A DNA stretch of 64,000 nt from Anthopleura xanthogrammica (lineage: Eukaryota; Cnidaria; Anthozoa; Actiniaria; Actiniidae): positions 27,676,479 through 27,740,478 of the forward strand of contig OZ025207.1 in assembly GCA_964019055.1 (NCBI GenBank). Reading direction: 5' to 3'. This document shows, one piece after another, positions 45,401 to 54,806 of this stretch. The translations under genes and the position numbers were made by a program. The notes under the pieces are model-generated. The model had not been told where the DNA came from, searched no databases, and saw nothing but the letters and a program-made list of their open reading frames with translations. The first letter of the stretch is position 1. The number at the start of each line of letters is the position of its first letter.

Positions 45401-46227
45401 GATTGGCTGAGGGCTCTTTGCCAATCAGAAGTGAGATAGTGAGTAAAATGTATAATAACAGTTCTTGGCTGCAGTTCATAGGCAGATGCAAAATGCCATC
45501 CAAAATCTGCCCTGCATATGTTTTAATACAAATTTCATTCCAAAAACTAGCCCACATGAAAATAAGCCCCCCCCCCTCCCCCCCAAAAAAAAGAAAGAAA
45601 AAACAAGCCCACCTAAATGGTATATTGAGCAAATATAAGCTCAGGACTTATTTTCGTAGGCTTCCAATGTTACAAACATGAAGGATATATACACCCAGGG
45701 TACTAGTCACTAGTAGAAAAATCCTGCCTATTACTTCAAGATATACCCATTGATTAGCAGCAAATAGATTGAACTGAAGTTTAAAGTGGTCATCTAAGCT
45801 GGTGATAAAGATGGCAAGAGGGACTCAACTCAACTGGTGCCCAGTTGCCTTTATCCAGAGTATCCTTTTTGATTCTCACAAAACCTAACATTTAGAATTG
45901 GATTGATCACCATTAAGCTTTTAGTACAGTAAGATCTCACAGCTTACTAACCATTGGGGTGGCAATGTGTTTAGAGGTACTTGGTGACCTATTTCAGGAT
46001 CAACTCTTTGTACGAGTGCTACTGTATCATCATCCTGTAAAGGACGAGCATATAACTACAAAGTATTAGGTTTAAACATGACATATTTGTTAAATACCGA
46101 CATGGAGTCCAAAATATACCCTGATATTAGCGGTACATACGCCAGAATCTCCCAATGAATACGCCTTAAACCGGCTGATCTCTGTACGAAGGTTAAAGTA
46201 GACATCACTTAAACTCCTGGTTGCCAT
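39431..46227 (-). CDS. STX16: Syntaxin-16 (trans-Golgi Q-SNARE), 10 exons
   Basis: Exons: 46227-46141, 46034-45952, 44776-44758, 43640-43607, 42842-42736, 41895-41733, 41489-41377, 40682-40539, 39710-39630, 39535-39431. All borders are GT-AG and phases join to 311 aa (human about 325). Landmarks: [14 protein letters not shown] start; [20 protein letters not shown] built across a 19 bp micro-exon; [25 protein letters not shown] and [16 protein letters not shown] of the Habc region; the SNARE helix at about 210-275 with [16 protein letters not shown], its zero-layer Gln being residue 250, the last codon of exon 8; a C-terminal membrane anchor at about 289-308. STX16 pairs with STX6, VTI1A and VAMP3/4 for endosome-to-TGN traffic. 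Introns hold several TIR elements and a tRNA-like array. Confidence 0.96.
39951..40391. mobile_element. TIR element in STX16 intron 8
   Basis: TACCATAAATCCTCTATTAA at the left is mirrored at 40365-40391 with one change (TACCGTAAATCCTC...). The ends continue into AAGCCCC / GGGGGCTT runs, and the GGGGCTTATT phrase recurs inside. No coding frame. The 60 bp purine-rich run at 39790-39935 lies just outside. Confidence 0.7.
40779..40972. mobile_element. TIR element in STX16 intron 7
   Basis: CCAGCGCTTAAAATAATGGC at the left faces a right end reading TACAAGGCCTAAAATAACAA on the minus strand. Both resemble the ends of 30839-31484, including the CAGACAATGTC phrase. A short, old copy. Confidence 0.45.
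41095..41218 (-). mobile_element. SINE family 2 fragment in STX16 intron 7
   Basis: The plus strand reads 'ctggactgatcaaagtcagg', 'caaactcacagatcaaattgg' and 'cccactaccctacccttgat', collinear with the copy at 5258-5485 but with an internal deletion. Confidence 0.5.
42045..42345 (+). mobile_element. SINE family 2 in STX16 intron 5
   Basis: Head 'gggtggagtagtgcatagg' and 'cgcctctcagccc', a decayed B box, body 'gtgagttgagtttgccg', 'attctctcccttgctttgag', 'ttttcctccctaccac'. It ends in 'gtcttcggcacctttgtatg'. Confidence 0.6.
42891..43220. mobile_element. MITE with TTAA target duplication
   Basis: AGGGGCACTTGGATGAAAAT at the left is mirrored at the right as ATTTTCATCCAAGTGCCCCT. TTAA flanks both ends (42887-42890 and 43221-43224), the piggyBac-type signature. 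330 bp, no frame. It lies in STX16 intron 4. Confidence 0.85.
43685..43992. mobile_element. MITE with TA target duplication
   Basis: CAGCGCGACGCGTCTTACCA at the left is mirrored at the right with two changes (CAGCGCGACGCGCCTTACCG on the minus strand), giving TIRs of about 30 bp. TA flanks both ends. The outer TIR contains overlapping GCGCGACGCG. It lies in STX16 intron 3 next to the tRNA-like array. Confidence 0.85.
44038..44109 (-). tRNA. tRNA-like, Val-type body with AGU anticodon (unit 1)
   Basis: 72 bases fold: acceptor GTCCTTG/CAAGGGC (one T-G pair), D arm GTGT/ACAC, T arm GTGGG-TTCGAGT-CCTGC with two wobble pairs. The anticodon loop CTAGTAT would read Thr, but the 31-39 pair is A-A. 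The 5' half (TAGTGTAGTGGTTA.CACG) is that of tRNA-Val. A and B boxes are intact and TTTTT follows 8 bases after the 3' end. It may be a transcribed SINE head or a tRNA pseudogene rather than a charged tRNA. Confidence 0.55.
44295..44366 (-). tRNA. tRNA-like, Val-type body with AGU anticodon (unit 2)
   Basis: Same as unit 1 apart from one change in the D-arm/anticodon junction (ACATGT for ACGTGT on the plus strand, at the base after the D stem). Boxes and T-run terminator are intact. Confidence 0.5.
44552..44623 (-). pseudogene. tRNA-like unit 3, decayed
   Basis: The B box is altered (GGTTTGAGTCC, losing the invariant TTCGA) and a second mismatch breaks the anticodon stem (TCGAA against ACCGA). 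A T run still follows. It is the most decayed of the three. Confidence 0.55.
45097..45249. mobile_element. Foldback element in STX16 intron 2
   Basis: Outer ends TAAACAATTATTG and CAATAATTGTTTTA mirror each other. Inner pairs are GCATGATATCATAAATTATC with ATATTGACGATATCATGC, and CAAGACC with GGTCTTG. The whole 150 bp is one long imperfect hairpin. 44870-45660 around it has repeated AAGCCC.. phrases of a decayed element. Confidence 0.6.
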
Positions 46228-46309
46228 CGTAGAGGAATTCACGGTATATATCAATGATTAAAACTACGTTAAGACGAAGAACAAATGACATTCCTCCTCA
46301 GAAACACAT

Positions 46310-46387
46310 CCGCCATTTTGAGACGTAGACAGCTGTAATGACGAGGGGAGCTTGGACACCATTTCCGTTTGCCCAGACCCCGGAAGT
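46310..46387 (-). promoter_or_regulatory. STX16 promoter motifs (YY1-like, ETS-like)
   Basis: On the minus strand, AAAATGGCGG (46319-46310) lies about 85 bp upstream of the ATG, and an ETS-type CCGGAAGT is at 46380-46387 on the plus strand. Both are typical of TATA-less housekeeping promoters; position supports this but use is inference. Confidence 0.4.
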
Positions 46388-46394
46388 CAGTAGA

Positions 46395-46741
46395 TCATTT
46401 TACTGGGGATCTCCTTATAAACTAATAAATGTAATAAAAGTAATAAATGAAAATAAAATCCTTATAAACATCGAAGTAATGCGAAAAAGAAATTAGTTTA
46501 ATTGATAGTTATTACGGTAATCTTTGGTTGGGCTCCCTGTATCCTATCCGTGCACAGGCTAGATACTTACAAGGTTCCAAAAATCGCCATCTTTGTGAAA
46601 CATGTTTCCTCTAAAATAGGAAAAAGTGTCAAAATGGCTTCTTCTAGTAACCTTAACCTCATCCTTCTCTAGGTGATCCTTTTCCGGTGCCCTAGGCTGT
46701 GTTCCAATCGTAGAAAATCCCATATTAATAGGTTTGAAGTC
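46395..46741 (-). CDS. Unidentified gene, one or two 3' coding exons
   Basis: 46741-46571 is open for exactly 57 codons in phase 0, with an AG acceptor (CTAAG|GAC) and a consensus donor (CTT|GTAAGT). A following 9-codon exon at 46421-46395, after an ATTAG acceptor with a T-rich tract, ends in TGA. The deduced segment includes GFSTIGTQPRAPEKD, EKDEVKVTRRSHFDT and FSYFRGNMFHKDGDFWNL, then FIRRSPVK and stop. I do not recognise the family. Upstream, a possible first exon 47112-47103 (ATGGCTGCGG before GTAAGT) does not join in phase by any acceptor that I found. The gene would end 168 bp before the STX16 start, on the same strand. Confidence 0.4.
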
Positions 46742-47149
46742 CTTAGAAATTGTGAAAGGTTATAGAATATAAAATAGATACAAAAACATTTAAATATATG
46801 TTGGATTATCTGATCTTCAAACAAACAAACTTGTGATTCCTTGGTCATTTGAAAGAGGTGATTCTTAAGGTTTTCTTAACCAGCTAAAAGTGCAGGTTGT
46901 TTTGTCAGTGCGCATGCTCAGTCGGGTTTCTCGCTGGCTACCTGTAATAAAGCAAAAGCTCCTCTTAGGTTAACCTGAAGACCTCACAGTACCAATTTCA
47001 ACATTACCAATTTCAATTTTACGTCCATTATATCATCGTTTTCTGGACAAATATGGATTTGAAAAATCGCAGTACTCTCTTCCGTGGTACAAGCAAACTT
47101 ACCCGCAGCCATGCCAAGAGAACGACCAAGCAAAGATCCTATGGGATAG

Positions 47150-47318
47150 TCATGGGATATAATATATATAATATATATTATATTTCTTAACCTTTGTATT
47201 TTATATATATATTAATATTTTCATGTAATTATTTATATTAAGTATTTCGAGGGCCACAAGTTTGTAAGCTTTAGCTTTTGGGTGTTACCCTCTTTAAATA
47301 AAGTATATTATTATTATA

Positions 47319-47375
<57 letters not shown>
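47150..47375 (+). repeat. LINE-type 3' tail followed by (TTA)n
   Basis: AT-rich sequence to 47251, then GGGCCACAAGTTTGTAAGC, 'gttaccctctttaaataaag' (47252-47301) and a (TTA)n microsatellite to about 47375. The same tail phrases end the SINE at 23450 and occur at 23370-23415, so SINE and LINE appear to share a 3' end. Confidence 0.6.
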
Positions 47376-47396
47376 CATATACCGTGGCAACTCGAG

Positions 47397-47767
47397 AGAT
47401 GTCCAAAAGATGGCGCAAACAGGCAGATATCAGTATGCTTGACAAGAAGAACAAAGAGTGGATCATAGTAGAGGGCACCATATGCACCCCAGGGAACATC
47501 ACAGCAAGAACAAAGTACAAGAAAGACAAGTACTTAGATTTAAAGCTAGGGATAAAGAACCTATATCCAGGTCATAAAGTAAGCATTATAGCGGTGGTTT
47601 TTGATTTCCTCGCTGTCTACCACAAGGACCTTGAGAAAGAAGTCCAAATAGCCACGCATGCGCTAAGATCTCGGGTAATTAAAAGAACTAACCAAAGTAT
47701 TAGACAAGAAAGTAGTAAGAACAACTATAGAACGTGCACAGAAATGGATTATCTCACAGAACTGTAA
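47397..47767 (+). pseudogene. Retrotransposon ORF fragment, C-terminal part
   Basis: About 123 in-frame codons: MSKRWRKQADISMLDKKNKE, EGTICTPGNI, KYKKDKYLDLKLGIKNLYPG, HKVSIIAVVFDFLAVYHKDL. The KY.DL.L.IK.LYPGHKV pattern resembles the C-terminal region after the reverse transcriptase of some non-LTR elements that are common in cnidarian genomes (moderate recollection). It stops at TAA 47766-47768, lacks any upstream RT and is preceded by a microsatellite, so it is a truncated copy. Confidence 0.4.
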
Positions 47768-47888
47768 AATAGTAAAAAGATTTTCCGCTAGATTTAACTA
47801 GAGACAAACTGATGCATAGACTTCGGGCATTTTAAGAATTAGTTATTTTATTCTATTATTATTATCTATAGATTTTATATATTTTTTA

Positions 47889-48005
47889 AGGCCCGGTTTG
47901 GGCGTCGGATTTTGCATGTGCCGGGTCTAATGCAGATGAATTCAAACTTTCTCGTTTGTGTTGGATTAATCGACACACGTGGGATTTGACGCTCAAACCG
48001 GACCT
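47889..48005. mobile_element. Small foldback/TIR element
   Basis: AGGCCCGGTTTGGGCGTCGG at the left is mirrored at the right (AGGTCCGGTTTGAGCGTCAA on the minus strand). TTTAAG and CTTAAA-like flanks are present. About 117 bp. Confidence 0.65.
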
Positions 48006-48119
48006 AAGATTTAAAGATCAGTGTTTTCTTTTTTATGTTTATCTTAGACATCTCGTAATTTTTTCCATAATTTTGTAAGTTTTAGTAGCTTTTATCATAG
48101 TTTAAACCATAGTTAATGG

Positions 48120-48567
48120 AGTGGAATGGTTTGGAAACCTATTGTTCTAGGTTTTTGTTCGACTTTTTCCATTGTTTCCAAAGTTACAGTGTTCGTTCAT
48201 AGTAACTCGAGGAATACAGACATTTTTTTCTCAAAATGTTCTAAAATAGATGGTATTTGTTAATAAATCCTCTATGATAGAGATTATTTGTTAATCGAAA
48301 AGGAAATCACCCTTTTTGTACGCTTTCTTATTTATCATCTAGAAACTTTACTGAATCTGCGCAGAATCATTTATCCTCTTCTTTGTAATCTTAGAATGAA
48401 AATTTTACACTTTCAAAATGATCGTACATGAAAATAGTACGGAAACTAGTATTTTCAGCCATACTTGCTTTGGTTCATTGTGCACGGTCAATATCACGTG
48501 ATGGTACGTTTCAACATCGCTAGGCAAACAAAAGCCTAGAACAATAGGTTTTCCAAACTATTCCACT
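48120..48567. mobile_element. TIR element, 448 bp
   Basis: AGTGGAATGGTTTGGAAACC at the left is mirrored at the right as AGTGGAATAGTTTGGAAAAC. Similarity runs about 38 bp, through TATTGTTCTAGG. No frame; no clear target duplication. Confidence 0.75.
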
Positions 48568-49019
48568 TGTAAGGAGAGATTTTTCCTAAAGGACGTGACA
48601 TGAATAAGAAAATAAGAAACAGGAAAAATAATTATATTTAATTAAGATAAACAGATAGTTAGCTGCGATGCCATAAAGTCTAGAGAAAGACAGGTATGAA
48701 AGGTCAAGTTGCAGATCAAAATGTCAAAAGTTTTGGTATCACGGCAACTAATGGATTAGGGACATAGAATGACTGACAGCTGGTAATAGTGTGTTTGTTT
48801 GTTGACACTGGTTAGATCCAATTGCCTAATACAGGTGGATGTTGTTAGGAGATATCCAGTGATTTTACAGGGCAAACCAGTTTTGGCCCTGCGCAAGTTT
48901 GCACATGCGTACTGGGAATGGTAGCTCTGTTTACTCAACAAACAAACACTCGACAAGCTATTTTCTAAGCTCTGGCTTAGAGGTGTTTCAATAGAGACAC
49001 CGGATCCCTATATCGTAAA

Positions 49020-49418
49020 ATATTCTTTTCTAGTTCAGCTAGCGAATTCTATCGCTTGTTTGGCTAGGGCGAGTCTTGTGGACAGGTGCTCTTATTTTTG
49101 CACTAAGTAAATACCTACCCTCAAGCCTTACGTCATATGCTACATAACTAGTTGTGCCCAGTTTGACTTAGCACAAACCGGTTATGTGACGTAGCCCCTA
49201 GCTGTTGGCATAAATACGAGTTTGCTAGTTGCTACTAGTCAGTTCAGTTCAGTTCAGTCCAGTTCAGTCGAAGAGAGTCGAGAGTCGAAGAAGTCTTTGA
49301 AGAGAGTGAAGTCAAGAGCAGAATAAAGATCAGTAAAACACCAGAAAGCGTCCATATTCTGTGTCACCGAAGGACGAGCTAGTCCCACCAGAGAAAACCT
49401 TCGTGACACATTCCATCA
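49020..49418 (+). mobile_element. Possible solo LTR (promoter-like module)
   Basis: A TATA-like CATAAATACG (49210) is followed by a TCAGTTCAGTTCAG run, purine-rich 'cgaagagagtcgagagtcga', AATAAA (49323) and an end reading CCTTCGTGACA. That order is the layout of Gypsy-type LTR U3-R-U5. I could not find a matching TG start or a target duplication, so the call is tentative. 48568-49019 holds nothing else that I recognise. Confidence 0.35.
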
Positions 49419-49514
49419 ACTATGTTTAAACCAACACTGCTTAGGCTTTTGGGTCCGCATTGTTGTGAGAATCTGTTGGAAATTTTTCAATAAAGTTGTC
49501 CATAATAATAAAAT

Positions 49515-49657
49515 AGAGTGCAAACAATATATCCGTGAAATACAAATTACTAAATAGCACAAAATAGTGCTAATTAAACAATAGAAAACAATAGAATTTG
49601 CACAAAATAGTACTATTTAGTATAACTAATGTTTCACGGATATATTGTTTGCACTCT
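49515..49657. mobile_element. Foldback element beside an (AAT)n tract
   Basis: AGAGTGCAAACAATATATCC and, at the right, GGATATATTGTTTGCACTCT are exact complements. The arms are about 27 bp, continuing CGTGAAA/TTTCACG. The interior repeats 'gcacaaaatagt'. Confidence 0.85.
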
Positions 49658-49765
<108 letters not shown>

Positions 49766-50341
49766 AATGGCTTTATTAACATTTCCACAGAGTGGCTCTT
49801 CCTGCTTTGTTAATATATATAACTAACTAAAATAGAAATATATAAAAACCCTCCCAGCTACTCCTATACTTAATATTCAAATATATAAATATTTATATTC
49901 ATACCCACATAAATATGTTCCATACCCACTCAAACAGCCCACAATTATCTATAGCCCACGATATAATAACAGACACATAGCCCCAATTATCCGACCACCC
50001 AGCCCACAATTATCTATAGCCCACAATTATCTATAGCCCACAATACAATAACAATATCAAAAAATGAAAAAATAAAGAAGAAGAAAAAATCATATATATA
50101 TATACATACATCGAATCGGAATACGGCAACCAATCCGAGCAACCAACGCTCCGGACCGACCAGCCCCCACTCACGCAAACGTATAAATTTGCACGTGACT
50201 ACGAGGCTAGTCAGTCCAAAACAGCAGCCAGTCAAATCGGTCGCCATTCCCCGACTCGGGGTATATAAATATTTAAACACACCCACCCCCTCCCCCACCC
50301 CCCTAAATAGAAGTAGAAATAAGAATAAGAATAGCATTGAG

Positions 50342-50343
<2 letters not shown>

Positions 50344-50386
<43 letters not shown>
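50344..50386. repeat. (AT)n microsatellite
   Basis: About 20 AT units just past the 3' end of the LINE fragment on the minus strand. Confidence 0.95.
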
Positions 50387-50389
<3 letters not shown>

Positions 50390-50409
50390 TAGAAAAGTTA
50401 ATTTTCTAG

Positions 50410-50822
50410 CTGTAGTTTAGCCTCTTTCGTTAATAATTGTCTGGGCTTCCTCGAGAAGGAGGATAAAGTGTCCGAGTTTCTGATGTCCGCAGGCAGATGA
50501 TTGAAAGCTTTATAAGAGGTGCAGTCTTGAAAAGTTCCTTTAGTGAGAGGAGTGGTAAGATTAACATTGCTGCTTATTAGATCTTTCTATACTAGTATAG
50601 GGTGGCCAGTGTGGATCGTATAATGCCTTGAAAGTGGCTTTTAGTAGGTGGAGTTTTCGGTGCTGCACAACGGGCAACCATCCCATTTTAATGCAATCAT
50701 TGGTGGTAGCATATCTTCCCAGCACGAAGCTAGCAGTTGCTTTTTGCACGCGTTGTAAACGTTTCATTAGGTGTTGCTGCAGAGGTTCAAATACAATGTC
50801 ATTGTAGTCGAGTTTAGAGAGG
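50410..50822 (-). pseudogene. LINE reverse transcriptase C-terminal fragment
   Basis: On the minus strand: KLDYNDIVFEPLQQHLM, KRLQRVQKATASFVLGRYA, KMGWLPVVQHRKLHLLKATF, then in a shifted frame LTKGTFQDCTSYKAFNHLP and ADIRNSDTLSSFSRK. This is the thumb and tail of CR1/L2/RTE-type LINE polymerases (RLQRVQ..A and WLPV...R are hallmarks). A frameshift lies near 50570-50600 and the 5' part is missing. An (AT)n tract follows at the 3' side. Confidence 0.8.
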
Positions 50823-51600
50823 ACAAGAGATTCCGCTAAGAGATTCCGCTAGAGATTCCGCTAAGTGTTTTCGTAGGTTGAAGTTAGTTAAGTTACGTAT
50901 TTTCTTGAGTGTATATATATATATTTTTTTTCTTCAAATCACACAAAGATGAAAGGCTCGTGCAATTTACAATGTAAGAGCGTTCAAGACATCACTCGTA
51001 ATTACGAACTGTAGGTGCGATCGTGTTTTTCATGGTATAAAAAATGTATGTCGAAGCGAAGTCATTTATCTGTCTGTCTCTTTGGTCATTTTTTTCCAAA
51101 AAGTCCAAATAATTCGTTTGACCATACCAGTAAGCGAGTATGAATATGCGGTGAATCACTTCCCAAACGAAACCCATATCTGTGTTGCAACTTACGATAT
51201 TCGTTGTCATACATTATCACGGAGGTTAGGGTTAGGGACTCAAGCACATTCGCAAATTTGACTGTGTATGAGACAATCCGAAATGGACGCGCCTGAGAGT
51301 TTCCCGTTGAGGCGCATTTCGTACACGATGCGCGCATTTGCGGAAGCCCACATGCGATAGATAAGTTAGTAACAATTTCTTTATTTTGTTACTGCTCCAC
51401 TAGTTTCTTTAGCACTGAACTCTTCAGATAAAACCAGATTGTGTGTGGGTTCTTAACAGGTGTAGTAAAATTGAACTAACCGAACCTCGTATTTTCAGAG
51501 TTCTGGACAATTCCCTCACAGTTTGTACCCACACCTTGAGCTCCTTATTTATCTCCCGACGCATGGCTCTGTTCTTAATACGCCGCGCCCATCCCCCGAG
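50823..51600. other. Non-coding stretch, nothing recognised
   Basis: It contains a short interstitial GGTTAGGGTTAGGG at about 51226-51239. Overlapping minus-strand frames (50992-51210, 51086-51337) have no features that I recognise. Confidence 0.45.
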
Positions 51601-51604
51601 ACAC

Positions 51605-51665
51605 TACAAACAATACATCCACGAACAATACAAACAATACATCCACGAACAATACAAACAATTTC
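51605..51665 (+). repeat. 24 bp minisatellite
   Basis: About 2.5 units of CAATACATCCACGAACAATA plus CAAA, giving a YKQYIHEQ frame. Confidence 0.85.
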
Positions 51666-51677
51666 CTTTGAAAAATT

Positions 51678-52030
51678 GGAACTGTCTAGGACCATTTAGC
51701 AGTGTTTATTCCAAAAAAGTCTTATACAGAACTAATTTTTCAAGGGGTCCAAAAAGTCCAAAAAGTTTGACAAAAAAAAACTATTTTTCAAAGGGTCCAA
51801 ATTGTCCTAAAAATGGGACTAACCTTTATGTTGCTTTTGAAATAATGGGACTGTTTAGTACCATTTAGGAGTGTTTATTCCAAAATTGCCCTAAACAGAA
51901 CCCATTTTTCAACGGTTCCAAACAATCCAAAAAAAGTCATATATTTTCAAAGGGTCCATAAAGTCTGACAAAAAGTGGGACAATTTTGACACTTTTGTAT
52001 GCTTTGATAAATTGGGACTTTCTAGCACCA
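51678..52030. repeat. Degenerate tandem repeat of about 168 bp
   Basis: Unit starts resembling GGGACTGTCTAGGACCATTT are at about 51678, 51847 and 52013. 'agtgtttattccaaaa' follows each of the first two. A sub-repeat TTTTCAAAGGGTCC recurs inside. The plus-strand frame 51443-51868 is built on it. Confidence 0.6.
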
Positions 52031-53090
52031 CTTCTTTTCTTGAGCACCACAGCATTCAAAATTATCACGATTGTTTACATAGTGCCAGCAATTTTTTGGC
52101 CAGAGTCGACAAAATTCCCAGCTGCTAAAGAGGGATGGAATCAAAGCGGCAGACTTGTGAAAGCTGGAATAATAGCTGACAAGAAGATAAGTAAATTAAT
52201 CTTCTTTTTTCATTTCATGACTAAATAAAATGTTATTGGTATTGCAACCAGGGAGTGTTAATTCACCCTATGTTGGCCTCTGACAAGACCAAAGGCATGA
52301 TAGAATGATTCCACTTAAAGTGCTTTGGGCTGAAAACCCTGCCAGATTGAAGATGGTTGTGCCCTCCTTGTTTTGAAAAACTCACAATAAACATTTTTTT
52401 TTCTTTGTTTGGTCGTTTGTTTTAAAGGAGTCTTGCATAACGAAATTCAAATAGTTTGCAGTCGGAATACTGACATCAAATGTTTAATTTTGCATTCTCA
52501 TAAGTTGAACTAAAAACCTAGCATATGTTTGAGTTGCATGAATGTCTAAATAAATCAACTTCATCTTTTAGAATGTATATACTGATTGATCAATTTGTAG
52601 TTCATTATTTATACAAAAATTATTGGGATTGTTTTTTAAATACAGAAAATGATTGGGTCGTTTACAATCATCTTTTACCGGAGGCTGGAGAAAACATGTC
52701 ACTTTAACCCTAGGCAAATGTTACTTTCCCCAGCCTTCCCCAGGGGTTGAGGTGTGGTCAGATTGACTGATGCATGATAGCATGAGCATTGATGACAAGA
52801 AATGATAATTAACTAAATTATTTTGCAAATACAAATTGTTTACTACTGTGATTTATCAATCCCATCCCCCTTGTTATAAATGGACTGGATGCACATGCAA
52901 TCATTAGACTTGGAAAGCAGTTATTGAAGCTAGAAAGGATGCTTAAAGTAAAGAAATAAATAAGTGTAAATTAGGGTAAGAGTAAGCTCAGATGAATGAT
53001 AAGCTGTCAAGTTATTGTTGTAAAATATATCCAACAAGAAAAGGCTAATAAAACCCCAAAAAATCATTAACTAAAGGTAGTTTCTGAAAC
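52031..53090. other. Non-coding stretch, nothing recognised
   Basis: A short frame at 52060-52228 (VPAIFWPESTKFPAAKEGW) looks more protein-like than its surroundings but I do not recognise it, and I found no acceptor/donor pair that would make it an exon. The remainder is AT-rich. Confidence 0.4.
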
Positions 53091-53742
53091 ACTCTGGAGC
53101 CTTAAGGGTAAGGCACTAGAATGGAAGCCAAAACAAGCGAATTCATGTGTTATTTAGCTCGAAAACCCAACCACGTACAAATGGTAACGCAACGACAACA
53201 ACTACGACAACAAGCTTACGTATTCGAGAAAAAAAATAATTTTCGAAGAAGAAAAAAAGCTATAACCCACGAACTAAATACGTAGAAGGAAAGAAATAAT
53301 GTTTACTTTGATATTTGGATAGCTTAATGTAGTATAGGAGGTTTTGTTACCAGATAAAAGCGAGTGTTTTCGTACAGGGTGCAGAAAAGACACACTACAT
53401 TAGTATTAAGAAGCGTAAATAAAATATTTCAGCTAAAGAAACGCAGTCTGTGGAAAAACTCTTGAGCCTTAAGGGTAAACGAGTAGAATGGCAGCCAAAA
53501 CAAGGGAATTCATGTGTTTTTTAGCTCGAAAACCCACCCACGTGCAAATGGTATAAAAGGGAACGACAACAAGCTTCGACGACAAGCTTTCGTTTTTAAC
53601 GGGGAAAAAGTAATTTTCGAAGGGAAAAAAAGCTGTAACCCACGAACTAAATACGTAGATGGAAAGAAATAATGTTTGTGTTGGAGTTTGCACAGTTTAA
53701 TTTAGAATAGGAGGTTTTGTTACCTGATAAAAGCGAGTGTTT
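53091..53742. repeat. Direct duplication of about 285 bp, 367 bp apart
   Basis: 53091-53370 and 53458-53742 are collinear: ACTCTGGAGCCTTAAGGGTA..., 'gccaaaacaagcgaattcat', 'tagctcgaaaacccaaccac', 'aaccCACGAACTAAATACGT', GGAAAGAAATAATGTTT, and AGGAGGTTTTGTTACC near the end. The copies have small indels around CGACAAC/AGCTT phrases. No coding exon. Confidence 0.85.
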
Positions 53743-54660
53743 GTTTGCAGTCAGCCATCAGATTGCCATCAGGTGAGTGAGCGTGTGAAAGACGTGAAGT
53801 GTGCTCGGTGTGTGGTTGGTGTGTGGTCGGTGTGCCTATGATTAGAACCGACAGGCTTTGCGGTCACTCGCTCGCTCAAATGGGGTATGGAGTAGTCGGA
53901 ACGAGGGACCTGAGGACATCATGAAGTCCTATGAGGGTTAAAATCCGTGTGAACACGAAGAACTGTGTTGACACCTGCCGCTCGTAGGACGGGGAAGGAA
54001 CCTTTTTCGGCAAGGATCGGTTTAGTGTTGAGTCCTACGAGTGTAGCAGGGGCCCTTGTTCGCGAACGAGTCTTTGACCAACGGGGATGAAATTTGTGTT
54101 TGCTTTGGAGCAGGGTAGGGGGTGGCGGCGAGTGGATTGGCTTGTTGGTCAAAGACTTAGTATATATTTTACAGTGCTTGGGATGAGGGTTATTCCACGC
54201 GGGTTTCCCTTAATGGTGGGTACCCTGTGGTTGTTCTTGCTGCCATCCATAAGGCCCTGGGGGCGACTGCTATTTCTACTGCAGTGTTCGTGGATCTACT
54301 GCAGGGTTGCTGGAACTACGTAGAGGCTTCGATATGCTCCCTCACGGGCTGGTTCTCGTTGTTTTTTTTTGTTTTTGTTTTCAAGGCAATAAAGAGTTTA
54401 TATACCATATATATTCCACAGGTTTGTGGACGGGGGTTCTTTCATATGTATTGCACAGGGGGTTTATTTCAAGCAGCCTTCTCGGTCAATACGTGCTAGA
54501 TCGTGTAGGTACTTCGTGGGTGAACCTACTCTACATCTACAACAAGGATGTTCAAGTGACACTACAACGACCCTAGAAGACTTGAGGAATAAAAAACAGT
54601 TTTGCGTGTATTGTACTCTGATGAAGACACGCGGGATGTGGAGAGAACACGAGAGAAGCG
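53743..54660. other. GC-richer segment, no gene identified
   Basis: It contains an inverted repeat GTCTTTGACCAAC / GTTGGTCAAAGAC (54070-54082 and 54145-54157). Several overlapping plus-strand frames of 78-90 codons exist (for example one ending KKQFCVYCTLMKTRGMWREH), none with convincing homology. It may be the remnant of a mobile element. An (AAAT)n run follows at 54663-54688. Confidence 0.4.
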
Positions 54661-54806
54661 TATTAAATAAATAAATAAATAAATAAATGTATTGTTTCCC
54701 CTTTCAACACTATCCACATGCACCTTCTTGCACTGCAGGGTTCCTTCTTGCAATGCAGGGCTCCTTCTTGCAATACAGGGCACCTCGACAACAGCCTTCG
54801 CTATGC

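Noticed and set aside
47103..47112. First exon ATGGCTGCGG with GTAAGT donor for the unidentified gene
   Set aside because: I found no acceptor that joins it in phase to 46741-46571; an exon at about 46940-46870 gives a short frame only. Left unassigned.
54087..54674. Overlapping frames of 78-90 codons
   Set aside because: No recognisable domain, no splice context, and mutually overlapping frames in a GC-richer patch.
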